A DNA stretch of 64,000 nt from Methylococcus sp. EFPC2 (GCF_016925495.1 NZ_CP070491.1:62001-126000), one strand, 5' to 3'; shown: positions 18,051 through 27,898, counted from the stretch's first letter. Made by a program: numbers and translations. Notes: generated by a model from the letters alone, not told the origin.

Positions 18051-21041
18051 TCATTCCTTGGCTTCCGGAGTGATAGCGAACTCTTTGGCTTCGCCTTTGC
18101 GTAGCACCTTGATCTGGGTTTCCTTATTGGCCTTGAGCGTTTGCAGTGCGTAGACGTAGTCGTAGAGATTCTCGATCTTCAGGCCCGCGAGTTCGACGAT
18201 GACGTCGTTGCCTGCCAGCCCGGCCTTCTCTGCCGGCGAGTTCTTGGTGGTGCCGCTGAGCAACACGCCTTTTACGGCTTCCTGGGTGTAGTCGGGTATG
18301 GTGCCCAGATAGACCCGGAACGATCGGCCTTCCATTTGGCCGCGGCTGCTTTCCGCCTTGGCATAGGTGATGGGCAGGGGCTTGCCGCCGTGGCTGGCAC
18401 CCAGCTCGTCCAAAGTGCGGCGCACCAGATTGAGGACATCCGCCTCGCCCTGGGCGTTGATCAGGGAAGCGACGTCGCGAGGGGTATGATATTCGCCATG
18501 GGCGCCGGTGAAGAACATCACGGTTGGTATGTTCTCCAGATAGAAGGCCATGGAGTCCGAGGGCAGATAAGGATCGTCCTGCAAGATCAGGTTCACCGGC
18601 GTTTGCAGGGCGGCTTTCTCGAAGAGTCCTTTCCATTCCTTGGCACTGCCCAGACCTTGCACCTGCAGCTTGCCCTGGTAGCGGCCTATCATGTCGAGAT
18701 TGATGTTGGCGACGATTTTCTCCGCGTTTTTGCCGCCGTGGCTGGCGGCGAAGTTGCGCACCCAATGGGTGGAGCCGAGCAGGCCCAGTTCTTCACCGGA
18801 CCACAGCGCGAAAATGATGTTGCGTTGCGGATGTATCAAGCCCGCTTGGGTCTCTGCGGCAAGTTGGTGAGCCAGGGCCAGCACGCCGGCGACGCCCGAG
18901 GCATTGTCGTCCGCGCCAGGATGGATCTGTCCTTTTTCTTCGTCCTTTGCCAGCGAACTGCCGAATTCGCCGTGACCCAAATGGTCCAGATGCGCGCCTA
19001 TGACCACCGTCTCCTTGGCGCCTGGCACTTTCAACTCGCCCACCACGTTGTTGCCGGTGGAGCGGGTCCATATCAGGTCGATATTGGCGTCCACGAGGAC
19101 TTCCTTTTCCCGGGTCTTGATCTCGGCCGCCTGCGTCGTGCCGGTGTCCAGCACTTCGGTCCATTGCGCCAGGTTGCGGCCGGTGGACGCCAGCAGCTTG
19201 TCCGCCAGTTCCTTGCTGACGCCGATCACCGGCAGGGAAAGGGCGGTGCTGGCGCCCTCGAAATGCAGCGGAGCTATCTTGTCGGAGACTACCAGCACGC
19301 CGACGGCGCCTTTTTGCGCGGCGGTCTGCACCTTGTTTTGCAGCCGCGAGAAATACAGGAGTTCCACGCGTTTGTCCGCCGGAAGATTTTCCGGAATATC
19401 GCGGAGGATCAACGCCCATTTGCCCTTGACGTCGGTATGGGCGTAGGAATCGAAGGCCTCCAGTTTTTCGGTTGCAGGAGCCACCAGCCCGTAGCCGGCA
19501 AACACCACGCCGCCCTTGGCCGTACCCGTCCTGGAAAACGACAGCGGTACGAAGTCCTTGCCGGTTTCCAGCTCGGACCACGCGGGTTTGCCCGGTTCGC
19601 CGAACGACCAGGCGGCCCGGGTTTGCGGTCCCAGATCTACTTGCGAGGTGAACGGAAAGGACGCTAGATAGCCGCCGTTCTCGCCGACCGGGCTCAGGCC
19701 GATCTGCTGGAAAACGCTACTCAACTCCCGGGCAATCCGTGCTTCCTGCTCGCTTCCGGTCAAGCGCCCGGCAAACTCGGGCTGGGCCAGGTAGTCGACG
19801 GTTTGCTGCACGCTCTGGGGCGAAATTTCCAGCGGCTTGTTGACGCTGGAAAACTGGCCGACGCGTATCGCCGCGGCTTGCGCCGGAGGCAATGCCAGCA
19901 AGGCGCGTGCCTTGGCATCGTCCCAATCGGCGCGGAAGAGCTGGCCGTCGCCTTTTTCGGTCTTGTGGGTCCAGACGATTTCCCGGCCATTGGGATGAAA
20001 TACCGGCAAGCCATCGAATTCGGGTATGTGGCTGACCCGGACCGGTTCGTGTTTGCCTTCCGCATCGACGATGTAGAGTTCGAAATTGGCGTAACCCTGC
20101 GTATTGGTGGTGAAGATCAGGTAGTCGCCCGATGGATGGAAAAAAGGCGCCCAGGACATGGCTTTAATTTTGGTGAGCGCTTTTTGCTCGCTGCCGTCCA
20201 GGTTCATGGTGTAAATCTCGGCGGACTGGCCGTTGGGCGCGAAGCGTCGCCAGGTGATCTTCCGTCCGTCGGGACTGAAAAACGGTCCGCCGTCGTAGCC
20301 GCGCACGTCGGTGAGCTGCCGCACGTTGCTGCCGTCGGCGTTCATGATGTAGATGTCCATCATGTAGCTGGGGTCTTGCGAGAAGAGCTTTTGATCCTCG
20401 GCGGTCAATGTCTCGGGATGCGCGTAGGCGTTGCGGTTGGACGCGAAAGCGATCAGCCGGCCATCGGGCGAATAAGAGCCCTCCGCGTTGTAGCCGTGCT
20501 CGGGTGTGAGCAGCTTCAACTTCCCGGATTTGAGGTTTTTCTCGTAGATCTTGAATTCCTCGTCGAAGCTCCAGGAGTACCGGTTCTTCTGCGGGTTACG
20601 CCGCGCCTCGTATTCTTCTTTTACCTTTTCTTGTAGCCGCGGGTCCTGGTGGGTGGAGCTGAACAAGGCCCGTTCGCCGTCGGGATGAAACCAGGAGCAG
20701 GTCGTCTTGCCCTGGCCGGGCGACACCCGGTCGATCTTGCCCGACAACAGATTGAGGGTGTAAATCTGGTAGAACGGGTTTTTGTCTTCCCGTTCGCTCT
20801 GGTAGATCAACTGGGTGCCGTCCCGGTTGAAATAAGCCTCCCCGGCACGCAGCCCCGTATAGCTCAACTGCCGCACATTGCCGATCACTTGCGGATCCGT
20901 TTCGTCGGTTGCAGGCGCTTGGGCCGCCGACGGTTGCGGTGACACTGCCAAAGGAACATCGTCATGGACTGGTGCGCAAGCCGCCAATACCAATACTAGG
21001 GCCAAGACCGAGAAGCATGTCGGGACTGAATGGGTTCGCAT
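18051..21041 (-). CDS. TolB-propeller / M28 peptidase / PDZ lipoprotein
   Basis: Large predicted lipoprotein (996 aa). The signal VLALVLVLAACAP has a lipobox (LAAC). Residues about 55-390 hold TolB/WD40-like repeats (YFNRDGTQLIYQS, SYSPDGRLIAFASNR, FFSPDGRKITW, FFHPSGDYLIFTT, VFHPNGREIVW). Residues about 410-870 form an M28 aminopeptidase with a protease-associated insert; zinc and catalytic residues appear in GAHLDHLGHG, GADDNASGVAG, WSGEELGLLGS and HTPRDVASL. The last 100 residues are a PDZ-like domain (GVLLSGTTKNSPAEKAGLAGNDVIVEL). It probably degrades peptides at the cell envelope. It stands alone, between two long intergenic regions. Substrate unknown. Confidence 0.88.
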   Translation of the reverse strand: MRTHSVPTCFSVLALVLVLAACAPVHDDVPLAVSPQPSAAQAPATDETDPQVIGNVRQLSYTGLRAGEAYFNRDGTQLIYQSEREDKNPFYQIYTLNLLSGKIDRVSPGQGKTTCSWFHPDGERALFSSTHQDPRLQEKVKEEYEARRNPQKNRYSWSFDEEFKIYEKNLKSGKLKLLTPEHGYNAEGSYSPDGRLIAFASNRNAYAHPETLTAEDQKLFSQDPSYMMDIYIMNADGSNVRQLTDVRGYDGGPFFSPDGRKITWRRFAPNGQSAEIYTMNLDGSEQKALTKIKAMSWAPFFHPSGDYLIFTTNTQGYANFELYIVDAEGKHEPVRVSHIPEFDGLPVFHPNGREIVWTHKTEKGDGQLFRADWDDAKARALLALPPAQAAAIRVGQFSSVNKPLEISPQSVQQTVDYLAQPEFAGRLTGSEQEARIARELSSVFQQIGLSPVGENGGYLASFPFTSQVDLGPQTRAAWSFGEPGKPAWSELETGKDFVPLSFSRTGTAKGGVVFAGYGLVAPATEKLEAFDSYAHTDVKGKWALILRDIPENLPADKRVELLYFSRLQNKVQTAAQKGAVGVLVVSDKIAPLHFEGASTALSLPVIGVSKELADKLLASTGRNLAQWTEVLDTGTTQAAEIKTREKEVLVDANIDLIWTRSTGNNVVGELKVPGAKETVVIGAHLDHLGHGEFGSSLAKDEEKGQIHPGADDNASGVAGVLALAHQLAAETQAGLIHPQRNIIFALWSGEELGLLGSTHWVRNFAASHGGKNAEKIVANINLDMIGRYQGKLQVQGLGSAKEWKGLFEKAALQTPVNLILQDDPYLPSDSMAFYLENIPTVMFFTGAHGEYHTPRDVASLINAQGEADVLNLVRRTLDELGASHGGKPLPITYAKAESSRGQMEGRSFRVYLGTIPDYTQEAVKGVLLSGTTKNSPAEKAGLAGNDVIVELAGLKIENLYDYVYALQTLKANKETQIKVLRKGEAKEFAITPEAKE

Positions 21042-21651
21042 AAGCCTGCCGTGAAGAAAGTGGTTGGAAGCAAGGGTTTAGGGTCATAAAAAAGCCGCTG
21101 ATCATGCCCTTCGACAAGCGCGGAACGAACGGTAACGTATCGGTTCCCCCTGCGATCAGCTCACTCGAGCGCTTTCCCGATCCCGCCGAAGGGCGCGAGC
21201 GAGATCCACTTGCTCAGAGGCGCCCCGTCTCATGCAGTGGCCGCGGGAAACTCGCTTCCAAATACGTACCCGGCATTTTTCCGCCCGATCCTGGGCTCGG
21301 GCAATGGACATGCCAGCGCCAGCCGATAGGTGAAATCTGCTCAAAAAAATGTTTTTGAGTTTCATGTAAGATCATGAAAATAAATAAAATGTTTAAATTA
21401 ACGGGTGGGTTGCGTTGACCGGTTTGATGCTGCCCTCGGCCGATCAGGCCGACTAGCCTGTTGAACCGCGAACAGAGTTTGGTGAACGTCTGCTGCTGAA
21501 TTTGACACTGGCCCTGCTCGCGCCGGAGCCTCTGCCGCCTAACCGGTGTATGCCCGGTACGCTCGCTCAGTGGGAATACGGGATAGGGGGCTTTTTCATA
21601 AAGCGGGCCAAGTTATGGGATAATAGCCGGCCGTTGAACCCGGCCGCCGTC
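21042..21651. other. Intergenic region with AT-rich hairpin
   Basis: About 610 bases with no supportable gene. A perfect 8-bp stem, CTCAAAAA / TTTTTGAG at 21340-21359, lies in AT-rich DNA. A possible -10 element GATAAT occurs at 21619-21624, just upstream of xseB. The section near 21100 carries a CCTTCGACAAGCGCGGAACG-type dispersed sequence. Confidence 0.5.
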
Positions 21652-21885
21652 ATGGTCAAGAAAGTTCCCCGTTTCGAAGAATCCCTTGCCGAGCTCGAAC
21701 AATTGGTCGAGCGGATGGAGCAGGGCAATCTGCCGCTGGAAGAATCGCTCAAGCTGTTCGAGCGCGGCGTGCAGTTGTCCCGCGCGTGCCAGAGCGCGCT
21801 CAAGGATGCCGAACAGAAGGTGCAGATACTCCTGGAACAGAACGGCGAGCCGGTACTCAAGCCCTTCACCACCGATGAATCCTGA
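21652..21885 (+). CDS. xseB: Exodeoxyribonuclease VII small subunit
   Basis: XseB (77 aa) binds the C-terminal part of XseA to form exonuclease VII, which degrades single-stranded DNA. The helical core [20 protein letters not shown], then [16 protein letters not shown], is the family signature. The ATG at 21652 ([11 protein letters not shown]) fits the normal length; a longer open frame upstream to 21502 is not supported. It heads the common xseB-ispA-dxs operon; ispA begins at its stop. Confidence 0.96.
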   Translation: MVKKVPRFEESLAELEQLVERMEQGNLPLEESLKLFERGVQLSRACQSALKDAEQKVQILLEQNGEPVLKPFTTDES

Positions 21886-21886
21886 A

Positions 21887-22777
21887 ATGACCCTGACCGA
21901 TTTCATGCAGTCTTGCCAGGCCCGAGCCGAATCCGCTCTGGACGCACGCCTGCCGCTCGCCACCAAGTTACCGGAGCGCCTGCATCAAGCCATGCGTTAT
22001 TCCACCCTGGGCGGCGGCAAGCGCTTGCGGCCCCTGCTCACCTACGCCACCGGCCATGCCCTGGGCGTGGCGCCGGAGGTCCTGGACGGCCCCGCCTGCG
22101 CGATGGAATTCATCCACGTGTATTCGCTGATCCACGATGACTTGCCGGCCATGGACGACGACGACCTGCGGCGCGGCAAGCCGACCTGCCACAAGGCCTA
22201 CGACGAGGCGACCGCCATCCTCGCAGGCGACGGCTTGCAGACGCTGGCCTTCCAGGTTCTGGCGACCGATCCGACGATCTCCGTGCCGGCGGCGAGCCGA
22301 TTGGCGATGATAGAAACCCTGGCGCTGGCGTCGGGTTCCTGCGGCATGGTGGGCGGCCAGGCCATAGACCTGGAGTCGGTCGGGCGCGAGCTCGATCTGC
22401 CGGGCCTGGAAGCCATGCACATCCGCAAGACCGGCGCGCTGATACGTGCCAGCGTCAGGCTGGCGGCTTTAGCCTCGCCCGATCTGCCGACGGAAACCGC
22501 GGAAAAGCTCGATCATTACGCCAAGTGCATAGGTCTGGCCTTCCAGATCCAGGACGACATCCTGGACGAGGAAAGCGACACCCAGACCCTGGGCAAGACC
22601 CAGGGCAAGGACCGCGACAACAACAAGCCGACCTACCCGGCCCTGCTGGGCCTGGCGGGCGCCAAGCAGAAGGCCGAAGAGTTGCACGAAGATGCATTGG
22701 CCAGCCTCGCCGGTTTCGACGAGCGGGCGGACTATCTGCGCCAGCTATCCGCTTTCATCGTCCAGCGGCGGAGCTGA
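21887..22777 (+). CDS. ispA: Farnesyl diphosphate synthase
   Basis: Short-chain trans-prenyltransferase (296 aa) that condenses IPP with DMAPP and GPP to give farnesyl diphosphate. The first aspartate-rich motif is in YSLIHDDLPAMDDDDLRRG; the second is in FQIQDDILDE. GGGKRLRPLL and the GQAIDLES region are also family features. The ATG at 21887 comes just after the xseB stop; another in-frame ATG at 21875 would overlap xseB by 11 bases. Together with dxs downstream it makes precursors for ubiquinone, undecaprenol and hopanoids. Confidence 0.96.
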   Translation: MTLTDFMQSCQARAESALDARLPLATKLPERLHQAMRYSTLGGGKRLRPLLTYATGHALGVAPEVLDGPACAMEFIHVYSLIHDDLPAMDDDDLRRGKPTCHKAYDEATAILAGDGLQTLAFQVLATDPTISVPAASRLAMIETLALASGSCGMVGGQAIDLESVGRELDLPGLEAMHIRKTGALIRASVRLAALASPDLPTETAEKLDHYAKCIGLAFQIQDDILDEESDTQTLGKTQGKDRDNNKPTYPALLGLAGAKQKAEELHEDALASLAGFDERADYLRQLSAFIVQRRS

Positions 22778-22912
22778 GCAACGGCGGGGCATCCAGCCCC
22801 TCCGGTTGAATCGCCCCCCCCGGCGCTTCATAATCGACCGAAATTTCTTATCGGAATGATCGGCTTTTGCGGACTTGCAGAAGCCGTCCCCCAGCCCCGG
22901 AATGCGTAATCC

Positions 22913-24817
22913 ATGAGTGAATCGACCACGACCCTACTGAACGGTATCAACAGCCCAGCGGACCTGCGCCAACTCAGCGAAGAGCAGTTGCCGCAAGTGG
23001 CCGAGGAGCTGAGGGCCTTTCTGCTCGACAGCGTCAGTCAGTCGGGCGGGCATCTGTCGGCCGGCCTGGGAACGGTGGAGCTGACCATCGCCCTGCATTA
23101 CGTGTTCAACACGCCGGAAGACCGCCTGGTGTGGGACGTGGGCCATCAGGCTTACCCGCACAAGATCCTGACGGGTCGGCGCGACCGCATGACCACCATA
23201 CGCAAGAAGGACGGCGTCTCGGCATTTCCCACCCGCGAGGAAAGCCCTTACGACACCTTTGGCGTGGGCCATTCCAGCACCTCGATCAGCGCGGCGCTCG
23301 GCATGGCCATCGCCTCGGCCCTGGATCACAGCGACCGTCATGCGGTCGCCATCATCGGCGACGGCGGCATGACCGGCGGCATGGCCTTCGAGGCGCTGAA
23401 CCACGCCGGCGTGCTGGATGCCAATCTGCTGGTCATCCTCAACGACAACGAGATGTCGATCTCGCCCAACGTCGGCGCGCTCAACAACTATCTGGCCAAG
23501 ATACTTTCCAGCAAGTTCTATTCGAGCGTGCGCGAGGGCAGCAAGCATCTGCTTAGTCGCAGCATGCCCAGCGTGTGGGAGCTGGCGCGGCGCGCCGAGG
23601 AGCATGTCAAGGGCATGGTGGCGCCGGGCACCCTGTTCGAGGAACTGGGCTTCAATTACATCGGCCCCATCGATGGCCACGACCTCGATGTCCTGGTCAC
23701 CACCCTGCGCAATCTGCGCGATCTGCCGCCGGGGCCGCGCTTCCTGCACGTGGTCACCAAGAAAGGCAAGGGCTATCTGCCGGCCGAGCTCGACCCGGTG
23801 GCCTATCACGGCGTCGGCACCTTCGACCTGAGCAAGGACCATCTGCCCAAGGCCAAGCCCAGCACGCCGAGCTATACGGAAGTGTTCGGCCGCTGGCTGT
23901 GCGATGCGGCGGCCAAGGAACCCAAGCTCCTGGGCATCACGCCCGCCATGCGCGAAGGTTCGGGGCTGTTGGAGTTTTCCGAGCGTTTCCCGGACCGCTA
24001 TTTCGACGTGGGCATCGCCGAGCAGCATGCCGTCACGCTGGCGGCCGGCCAGGCTTGCGAGGGCTATCACCCGGTCGTGGCCATCTATTCCACCTTTTTG
24101 CAGCGCGCTTACGACCAGTTGATCCACGACGTCGTATTGCAGAATCTGCCGGTGCTGTTCGCCCTGGATCGCGCCGGTCTGGTCGGCCCGGACGGTCCGA
24201 CCCATGCCGGCAGCTTCGACTTCAGCTACATGCGCTGCCTGCCCAACCTGGTCGTCATGGCGCCGGCCGACGAAAACGAATGCCGGCAGATGCTGTATAC
24301 CGGCTTCAAATATCCGGGGCCGGCCTCGGTCCGCTATCCGCGCGGCAAGGGACCCGGAGTGACGCCCGTCGCGGAGTTCACGCAATTGCCCATCGGCAAG
24401 GCAGAGATCAAGCGCCACGGCAAGGGTGTGGCCCTGCTTGCATTCGGCAGCATGGTGGCACCGGCCCTGACCGTCGGTGAGGAATTGGGCGCGACCGTGG
24501 TCAACATGCGTTTCGTCAAGCCGCTGGACGAAACCCTGGTGGCGGAATTGGCCGCTACCCACGACGTACTGGTGACGGTCGAGGAAAACGTCATACCGGG
24601 CGGTGCCGGCGCGGCGGTCAACGAATACCTGATCCGGCAGGGCGTTTTGCTGCCCATCCTCAACCTGGGCCTGCCCGACCGCTTCGTGGAGCAGGGCAGC
24701 CGCGAGGAGTGCCTGGCCGCCTGCGGGCTGGACGTCGCCGGCATCCGCGCGTCCGTACAGGGTTTTCTCGCGCGGCAAAACCCGGCTCACCCGGCCAAGG
24801 CCCGGAGCAAGCACTGA
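22913..24817 (+). CDS. dxs: 1-deoxy-D-xylulose-5-phosphate synthase
   Basis: Thiamine diphosphate enzyme (634 aa) that joins pyruvate and glyceraldehyde 3-phosphate, the first step of the MEP isoprenoid pathway. The sequence has [33 protein letters not shown], the ThDP motif [30 protein letters not shown], and the transketolase pyrimidine-binding part with [11 protein letters not shown]. Length is normal. It ends in a one-base overlap (TGATG) with apt. Confidence 0.98.
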   Translation: MSESTTTLLNGINSPADLRQLSEEQLPQVAEELRAFLLDSVSQSGGHLSAGLGTVELTIALHYVFNTPEDRLVWDVGHQAYPHKILTGRRDRMTTIRKKDGVSAFPTREESPYDTFGVGHSSTSISAALGMAIASALDHSDRHAVAIIGDGGMTGGMAFEALNHAGVLDANLLVILNDNEMSISPNVGALNNYLAKILSSKFYSSVREGSKHLLSRSMPSVWELARRAEEHVKGMVAPGTLFEELGFNYIGPIDGHDLDVLVTTLRNLRDLPPGPRFLHVVTKKGKGYLPAELDPVAYHGVGTFDLSKDHLPKAKPSTPSYTEVFGRWLCDAAAKEPKLLGITPAMREGSGLLEFSERFPDRYFDVGIAEQHAVTLAAGQACEGYHPVVAIYSTFLQRAYDQLIHDVVLQNLPVLFALDRAGLVGPDGPTHAGSFDFSYMRCLPNLVVMAPADENECRQMLYTGFKYPGPASVRYPRGKGPGVTPVAEFTQLPIGKAEIKRHGKGVALLAFGSMVAPALTVGEELGATVVNMRFVKPLDETLVAELAATHDVLVTVEENVIPGGAGAAVNEYLIRQGVLLPILNLGLPDRFVEQGSREECLAACGLDVAGIRASVQGFLARQNPAHPAKARSKH

Positions 24818-25332
24818 TGGAGAGGTTGAAGGCGAAAATCCGCGACATCCCGGACTTTCCCCGGCCGGGCATACTGTTCAAGGACATCACGCCGCTGGTG
24901 CAGGATCCGGCGGCCTTGCGCCTGGCCGTGCACCAGCTCCTGCATCCCTTTCTTGGGCAGAACATCACTGCGGTCGCCGGCATGGAGGCGCGCGGTTTCA
25001 TCTTCGGCTCGCTGGTGGCCTGGGAGCTGGGCGTCGGTTTCGTGCCCCTGCGCAAGCCCGGCAAGCTCCCCTATGACGTCCAGAGCGTGGCCTACGATCT
25101 GGAATACGGCTCCGCAGCGCTGGAAGTGCATATCGATGCGCTGGGGCCGGGCGACCGCGTGCTGCTGATCGACGATCTGCTGGCCACCGGCGGCACCGCC
25201 AAGGCCAGCTGCGAGCTGATCGAAGGACTGGGCGCGGAAATCGTCGCCTGTGCCTTCGTGGTCGAACTGGATTTCCTGGCCGGCCGCGACAAGCTGGCTC
25301 CGCGACCGGTCCACGCATTGCTGCATTTCTGA
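24817..25332 (+). CDS. apt: Adenine phosphoribosyltransferase
   Basis: Salvages adenine to AMP with PRPP (171 aa). The PRPP-binding loop is LLIDDLLATGGTAKA; other family features are IPDFPRPGILFKDITPL, GMEARGFIFGS and RKPGKLPYD. The ATG at 24817 shares a base with the dxs stop; the frame extends upstream inside dxs, but that part is not family-like. Co-transcribed with xseB-ispA-dxs by position. Confidence 0.97.
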   Translation: MERLKAKIRDIPDFPRPGILFKDITPLVQDPAALRLAVHQLLHPFLGQNITAVAGMEARGFIFGSLVAWELGVGFVPLRKPGKLPYDVQSVAYDLEYGSAALEVHIDALGPGDRVLLIDDLLATGGTAKASCELIEGLGAEIVACAFVVELDFLAGRDKLAPRPVHALLHF

Positions 25333-25387
25333 GCAAGCATGCGCGCGAGCGGGCAGTTCCCAGGCCTAGTGCAGGCAGGCTAAGCGT

Positions 25388-26152
25388 ATGCCGGACTCCC
25401 ATCCGTCTGCCCAGTCAGGGGTTTACACGCTCACCGATCGGAGTGCGGTCCTCGACAAGCTGCGCCTTCTGGAAAGGCGGCAAGTGCTGCTGACCGCCAC
25501 TTGTGCGGGCGACGGTTCCGGGGTGCTTGTCAGCCTCGTGCGTATATTGCCGGAGCGCGGCCTGTTGGCGCTGGATGCCGGGACCGAGCGCCCGACCATA
25601 GAGCGTATGTTGCAGGCCGAGCCTCTCGTCCTCGACGGCTTACTGGACGGAATCCAGGCCCACTTTGAAGTCCGGGGTATACGCGAAGCCACGCTGGACG
25701 GTCAGGATCTCCTGGCCGCGCCTATCCCCGAATCCCTGTTCTGGCTGCAAAGGCGCAATTTCTTCCGGGCGTTCATACCCTACGGTACGGAGGTCAAATG
25801 CCGGGTCACCCTGCCGGACGGTGAGATCCACGATTTCGACGTCGTCAATTTGAGCATACGCGGCATCGCGTTGGTCGATAAGACCGGCCGCTTGCGTTAC
25901 TGGGGACGCCCCGGTCAGGTTTTCGAAGATTGCAGGCTGGATTTTCCGGGCTTCGAGAGCGAGCGGCTGGATCTGGAAATACGCGGCAAGCTCGAAACCT
26001 CCGATCAGGATGCCCGCCAGCCCACGGTGCGAGTGGGCTTCTCCTTCCGCAAAGTTGGTCCAGCCCTGGAGGCCAAGATCCAACGTCTGTTGCACGACCT
26101 CGAAACCCGCGCACGCAAGGAGCGCGTCCATCTCGATTTTCGCGGCTCATGA
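25388..26152 (+). CDS. PilZ-domain protein of the YcgR flagellar-brake type
   Basis: Predicted c-di-GMP receptor (254 aa). The N-terminal half (to about residue 115) matches the YcgR N-domain in layout. The PilZ domain follows, with the RxxxR motif in LQRRNFFRAFIP near residue 120 and the second binding motif NLSIRGIAL near residue 155. YcgR proteins slow flagellar rotation when c-di-GMP is high; no flagellar genes are in this window, so the target is open. It is coupled to the next gene by a 4-base overlap. Confidence 0.82.
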   Translation: MPDSHPSAQSGVYTLTDRSAVLDKLRLLERRQVLLTATCAGDGSGVLVSLVRILPERGLLALDAGTERPTIERMLQAEPLVLDGLLDGIQAHFEVRGIREATLDGQDLLAAPIPESLFWLQRRNFFRAFIPYGTEVKCRVTLPDGEIHDFDVVNLSIRGIALVDKTGRLRYWGRPGQVFEDCRLDFPGFESERLDLEIRGKLETSDQDARQPTVRVGFSFRKVGPALEAKIQRLLHDLETRARKERVHLDFRGS

Positions 26153-26796
26153 GCGGTTTACTCAAGTTCGTTTTTGGCCCGCTGTTGCCGGCCTGCGTAG
26201 TCCTGTGCCTGGTTGCCCTGCCCGTGCTAGCCGTCGAGCCCGAAGTGGGCGACGAAAACATCGGGGTGGAAACCGATAACGGCGACGCGGAGGCCGAGCC
26301 GCGCAATTACGAAGAACGCGTGCGGCAGATGCAGGAGTGGTTGCATCACCGCCGGGTGGAGCGTGAGAGCGGATGGGCGCAGGACGTCGTATCGGCGCCG
26401 TCTCCATCGGATGAAGACGAAGACGAGAGTGAAGACGGCGACGAAGAGGACGGATCCGACAGCCCTACGGATTATTTCTCCGGACAGGGCCTGGACGAAC
26501 GCGGGTTCCGCCGCCTCGAAGGCAATCTGCGCGTGCGTATCCGCGGCCTGCAGGGCGAACCCGCCCACGTCATCAGTCTGGGCAGGCATTCCACTCGGCG
26601 GGGCAAGAAGGGCAGGGTGATCGAACTCAAGGCCGGCCCAACCGTTGGTCATGAGAAAACCCATGCTCGCGCAGCCCGGGCGAATAAGCCCGTTGCAAAT
26701 GGACGGGCCAAACACGACGTCCCCGCCGCGTCTCCTAAGCCGGCGACGAAGCCGCAAAGCTCCAAGAAAAACGGTGCAAAAACCAAACGACGCTAG
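26149..26796 (+). CDS. Exported protein with acidic and basic low-complexity tracts
   Basis: Unrecognised protein (215 aa) starting at the ATG that overlaps the PilZ gene by 4 bases. The first 28 residues form a hydrophobic signal-like segment (FVFGPLLPACVVLCLVALPV). A helical charged region (YEERVRQMQEWLHHRRVERES) leads to an acidic run, SPSDEDEDESEDGDEEDG, then a short more ordered part (RGFRRLEGNLRVRIRGLQG). The tail is rich in Lys, Ala and Pro. Such a charge-segregated layout suggests an envelope or surface-interacting protein. Coupling to a PilZ gene suggests c-di-GMP-linked use, an inference only. Confidence 0.6.
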   Translation: MSGLLKFVFGPLLPACVVLCLVALPVLAVEPEVGDENIGVETDNGDAEAEPRNYEERVRQMQEWLHHRRVERESGWAQDVVSAPSPSDEDEDESEDGDEEDGSDSPTDYFSGQGLDERGFRRLEGNLRVRIRGLQGEPAHVISLGRHSTRRGKKGRVIELKAGPTVGHEKTHARAARANKPVANGRAKHDVPAASPKPATKPQSSKKNGAKTKRR

Positions 26797-27037
26797 GATG
26801 GGTCGAGCATAGCGAAACCTATCGCCTTATTTTCCCGTGGGATCGAAACCGGCATCTGGTTGCCTGCGTCATGACCCGGTGAAACATGCTGATGTGACGG
26901 GCGCCGCGGACGGGCCTCATTCTTTCTTCGACGGGTATGTCGAGTAAGGGATTTATCCGGCAAACCGGGCGACGACGAATTTCATCGACCTGCCGGAACT
27001 CGGCGAATGATGGGTTTCGCTACGCTTGACCCATCCT
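26795..27037. repeat. Pair of inverted 25-bp repeats flanking an empty stretch
   Basis: The left copy, 26795-26819 (begins AGGATGGGTCGAGC), and the right copy, 27013-27037 in inverse orientation, match at 23 of 25 positions. The approximately 190 bases between them hold no gene. The left copy overlaps the stop codon of the upstream gene. It could be a REP pair or a miniature element; no target-site duplication was evident. Confidence 0.65.
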
Positions 27038-27107
27038 GCGGGACTGGTTCCCCGACAGGCAACGATGTTAGGATTTTTTATTTATGAATTGGGTAGCGAG
27101 TAAAGAC

Positions 27108-27398
27108 ATGAGCAAACTCACGATAGAACACAATCCCAGCGAAGAGCGTCTGAAAGAACTCGGCGTGGCCGGTTGGGAAATTTGGGAAAAGGAAATCTCC
27201 AAGTTTCCGATCGATTTTGACGAAACCGAGACGGCCTATGTGCTGGAAGGCGAGATCATCGTGACGCCCGCCGGTGGCGAACCCGTGCGTATCGTCCCGG
27301 GCGACCTGGTCTCGTTTCACGCGGGCTTGGACAGTCAATGGGAAGTGGTCAAACCTTTGCGCAAGCACTATAGCTACGATTATCCGAACGGCGTCTGA
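27108..27398 (+). CDS. Small cupin-fold protein (DUF861/Cupin_3 type)
   Basis: Single-domain cupin of 96 aa. The sequence GWEIWEKEISKFPIDFDETE, then AYVLEGEIIVTPAGGEPVRI and PGDLVSFHAGLDSQWEV, is typical of the Cupin_3 family, small beta-barrel proteins whose substrates are mostly unknown. The ATG at 27108 (MSKLTIEHNPSEERL) was chosen because the cupin starts there; an in-frame ATG at 27084 would add 8 residues. A good terminator follows within 15 bases, so the gene is probably monocistronic. Confidence 0.85.
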   Translation: MSKLTIEHNPSEERLKELGVAGWEIWEKEISKFPIDFDETETAYVLEGEIIVTPAGGEPVRIVPGDLVSFHAGLDSQWEVVKPLRKHYSYDYPNGV

Positions 27399-27408
27399 TC
27401 ACCGGCGC

Positions 27409-27435
27409 AAAAGGGCATCTTAGGATGCCTTTTTT
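27409..27435 (+). terminator. Rho-independent terminator of the cupin gene
   Basis: Stem GGCATC (27414-27419) with GATGCC (27424-27429), loop TTAG, preceded by AAAAG and followed by six T residues. Confidence 0.88.
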
Positions 27436-27568
27436 GTGCCCGGCATACGGGTGGCGAGACCACCGCACGGCGCGGGAAAACCGGAATGTCTCTATCGGCT
27501 CAAGACGTCTCGCGCAAAATCTCGTCGACGCTTGAAGATGTTCTCGCTCCACGTCTTGAGGCTGGTCC

Positions 27569-27898
27569 ATGACCGACCCTGAGTCGATCAGCGACCTGAA
27601 GAGCCTCGGGCCAAAATCCCAAGAGATGCTCGCCCGTGCGGGCATCCGCTCGGTCGAGCAACTGCGCAAACTGGGCTCGGTGTCTGCGTATGTGTTGGCG
27701 AGGCGGGCCAACCCTAAGGCAAGCCTCAATCTCCTCTGGGCATTGGAATCTGCGCTGTCGGGCGAGCCCTGGCAGGAGGTGGCCCGCACTCACCGCAGCA
27801 GCTTGTTGCTTGCCCTCGAGGAGCGCGAGAGGGACGGCGCGCCGCCTGAATTCGGCGTCGCCGACGACGGCAATGTCCGCGTTCAGGCCGCCAGATAA
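27569..27898 (+). CDS. TfoX C-terminal-domain protein
   Basis: Protein of 109 aa with the TfoX_C helix-hairpin-helix-like domain: [19 protein letters not shown], then [19 protein letters not shown] and [12 protein letters not shown]. The N-terminal TfoX domain found in competence regulators is absent, so it is a stand-alone C-terminal domain; such short versions are common and their role is not established. Its 3' end overlaps the convergent ubiA gene by 16 bases. Confidence 0.82.
   Translation: MTDPESISDLKSLGPKSQEMLARAGIRSVEQLRKLGSVSAYVLARRANPKASLNLLWALESALSGEPWQEVARTHRSSLLLALEERERDGAPPEFGVADDGNVRVQAAR

Noticed and set aside
22934-24814. 626-codon open frame antisense to dxs
   Set aside because: A shadow of the GC-rich codon use of dxs; sense strand is an unmistakable enzyme and the antisense text lacks motifs or a ribosome site.
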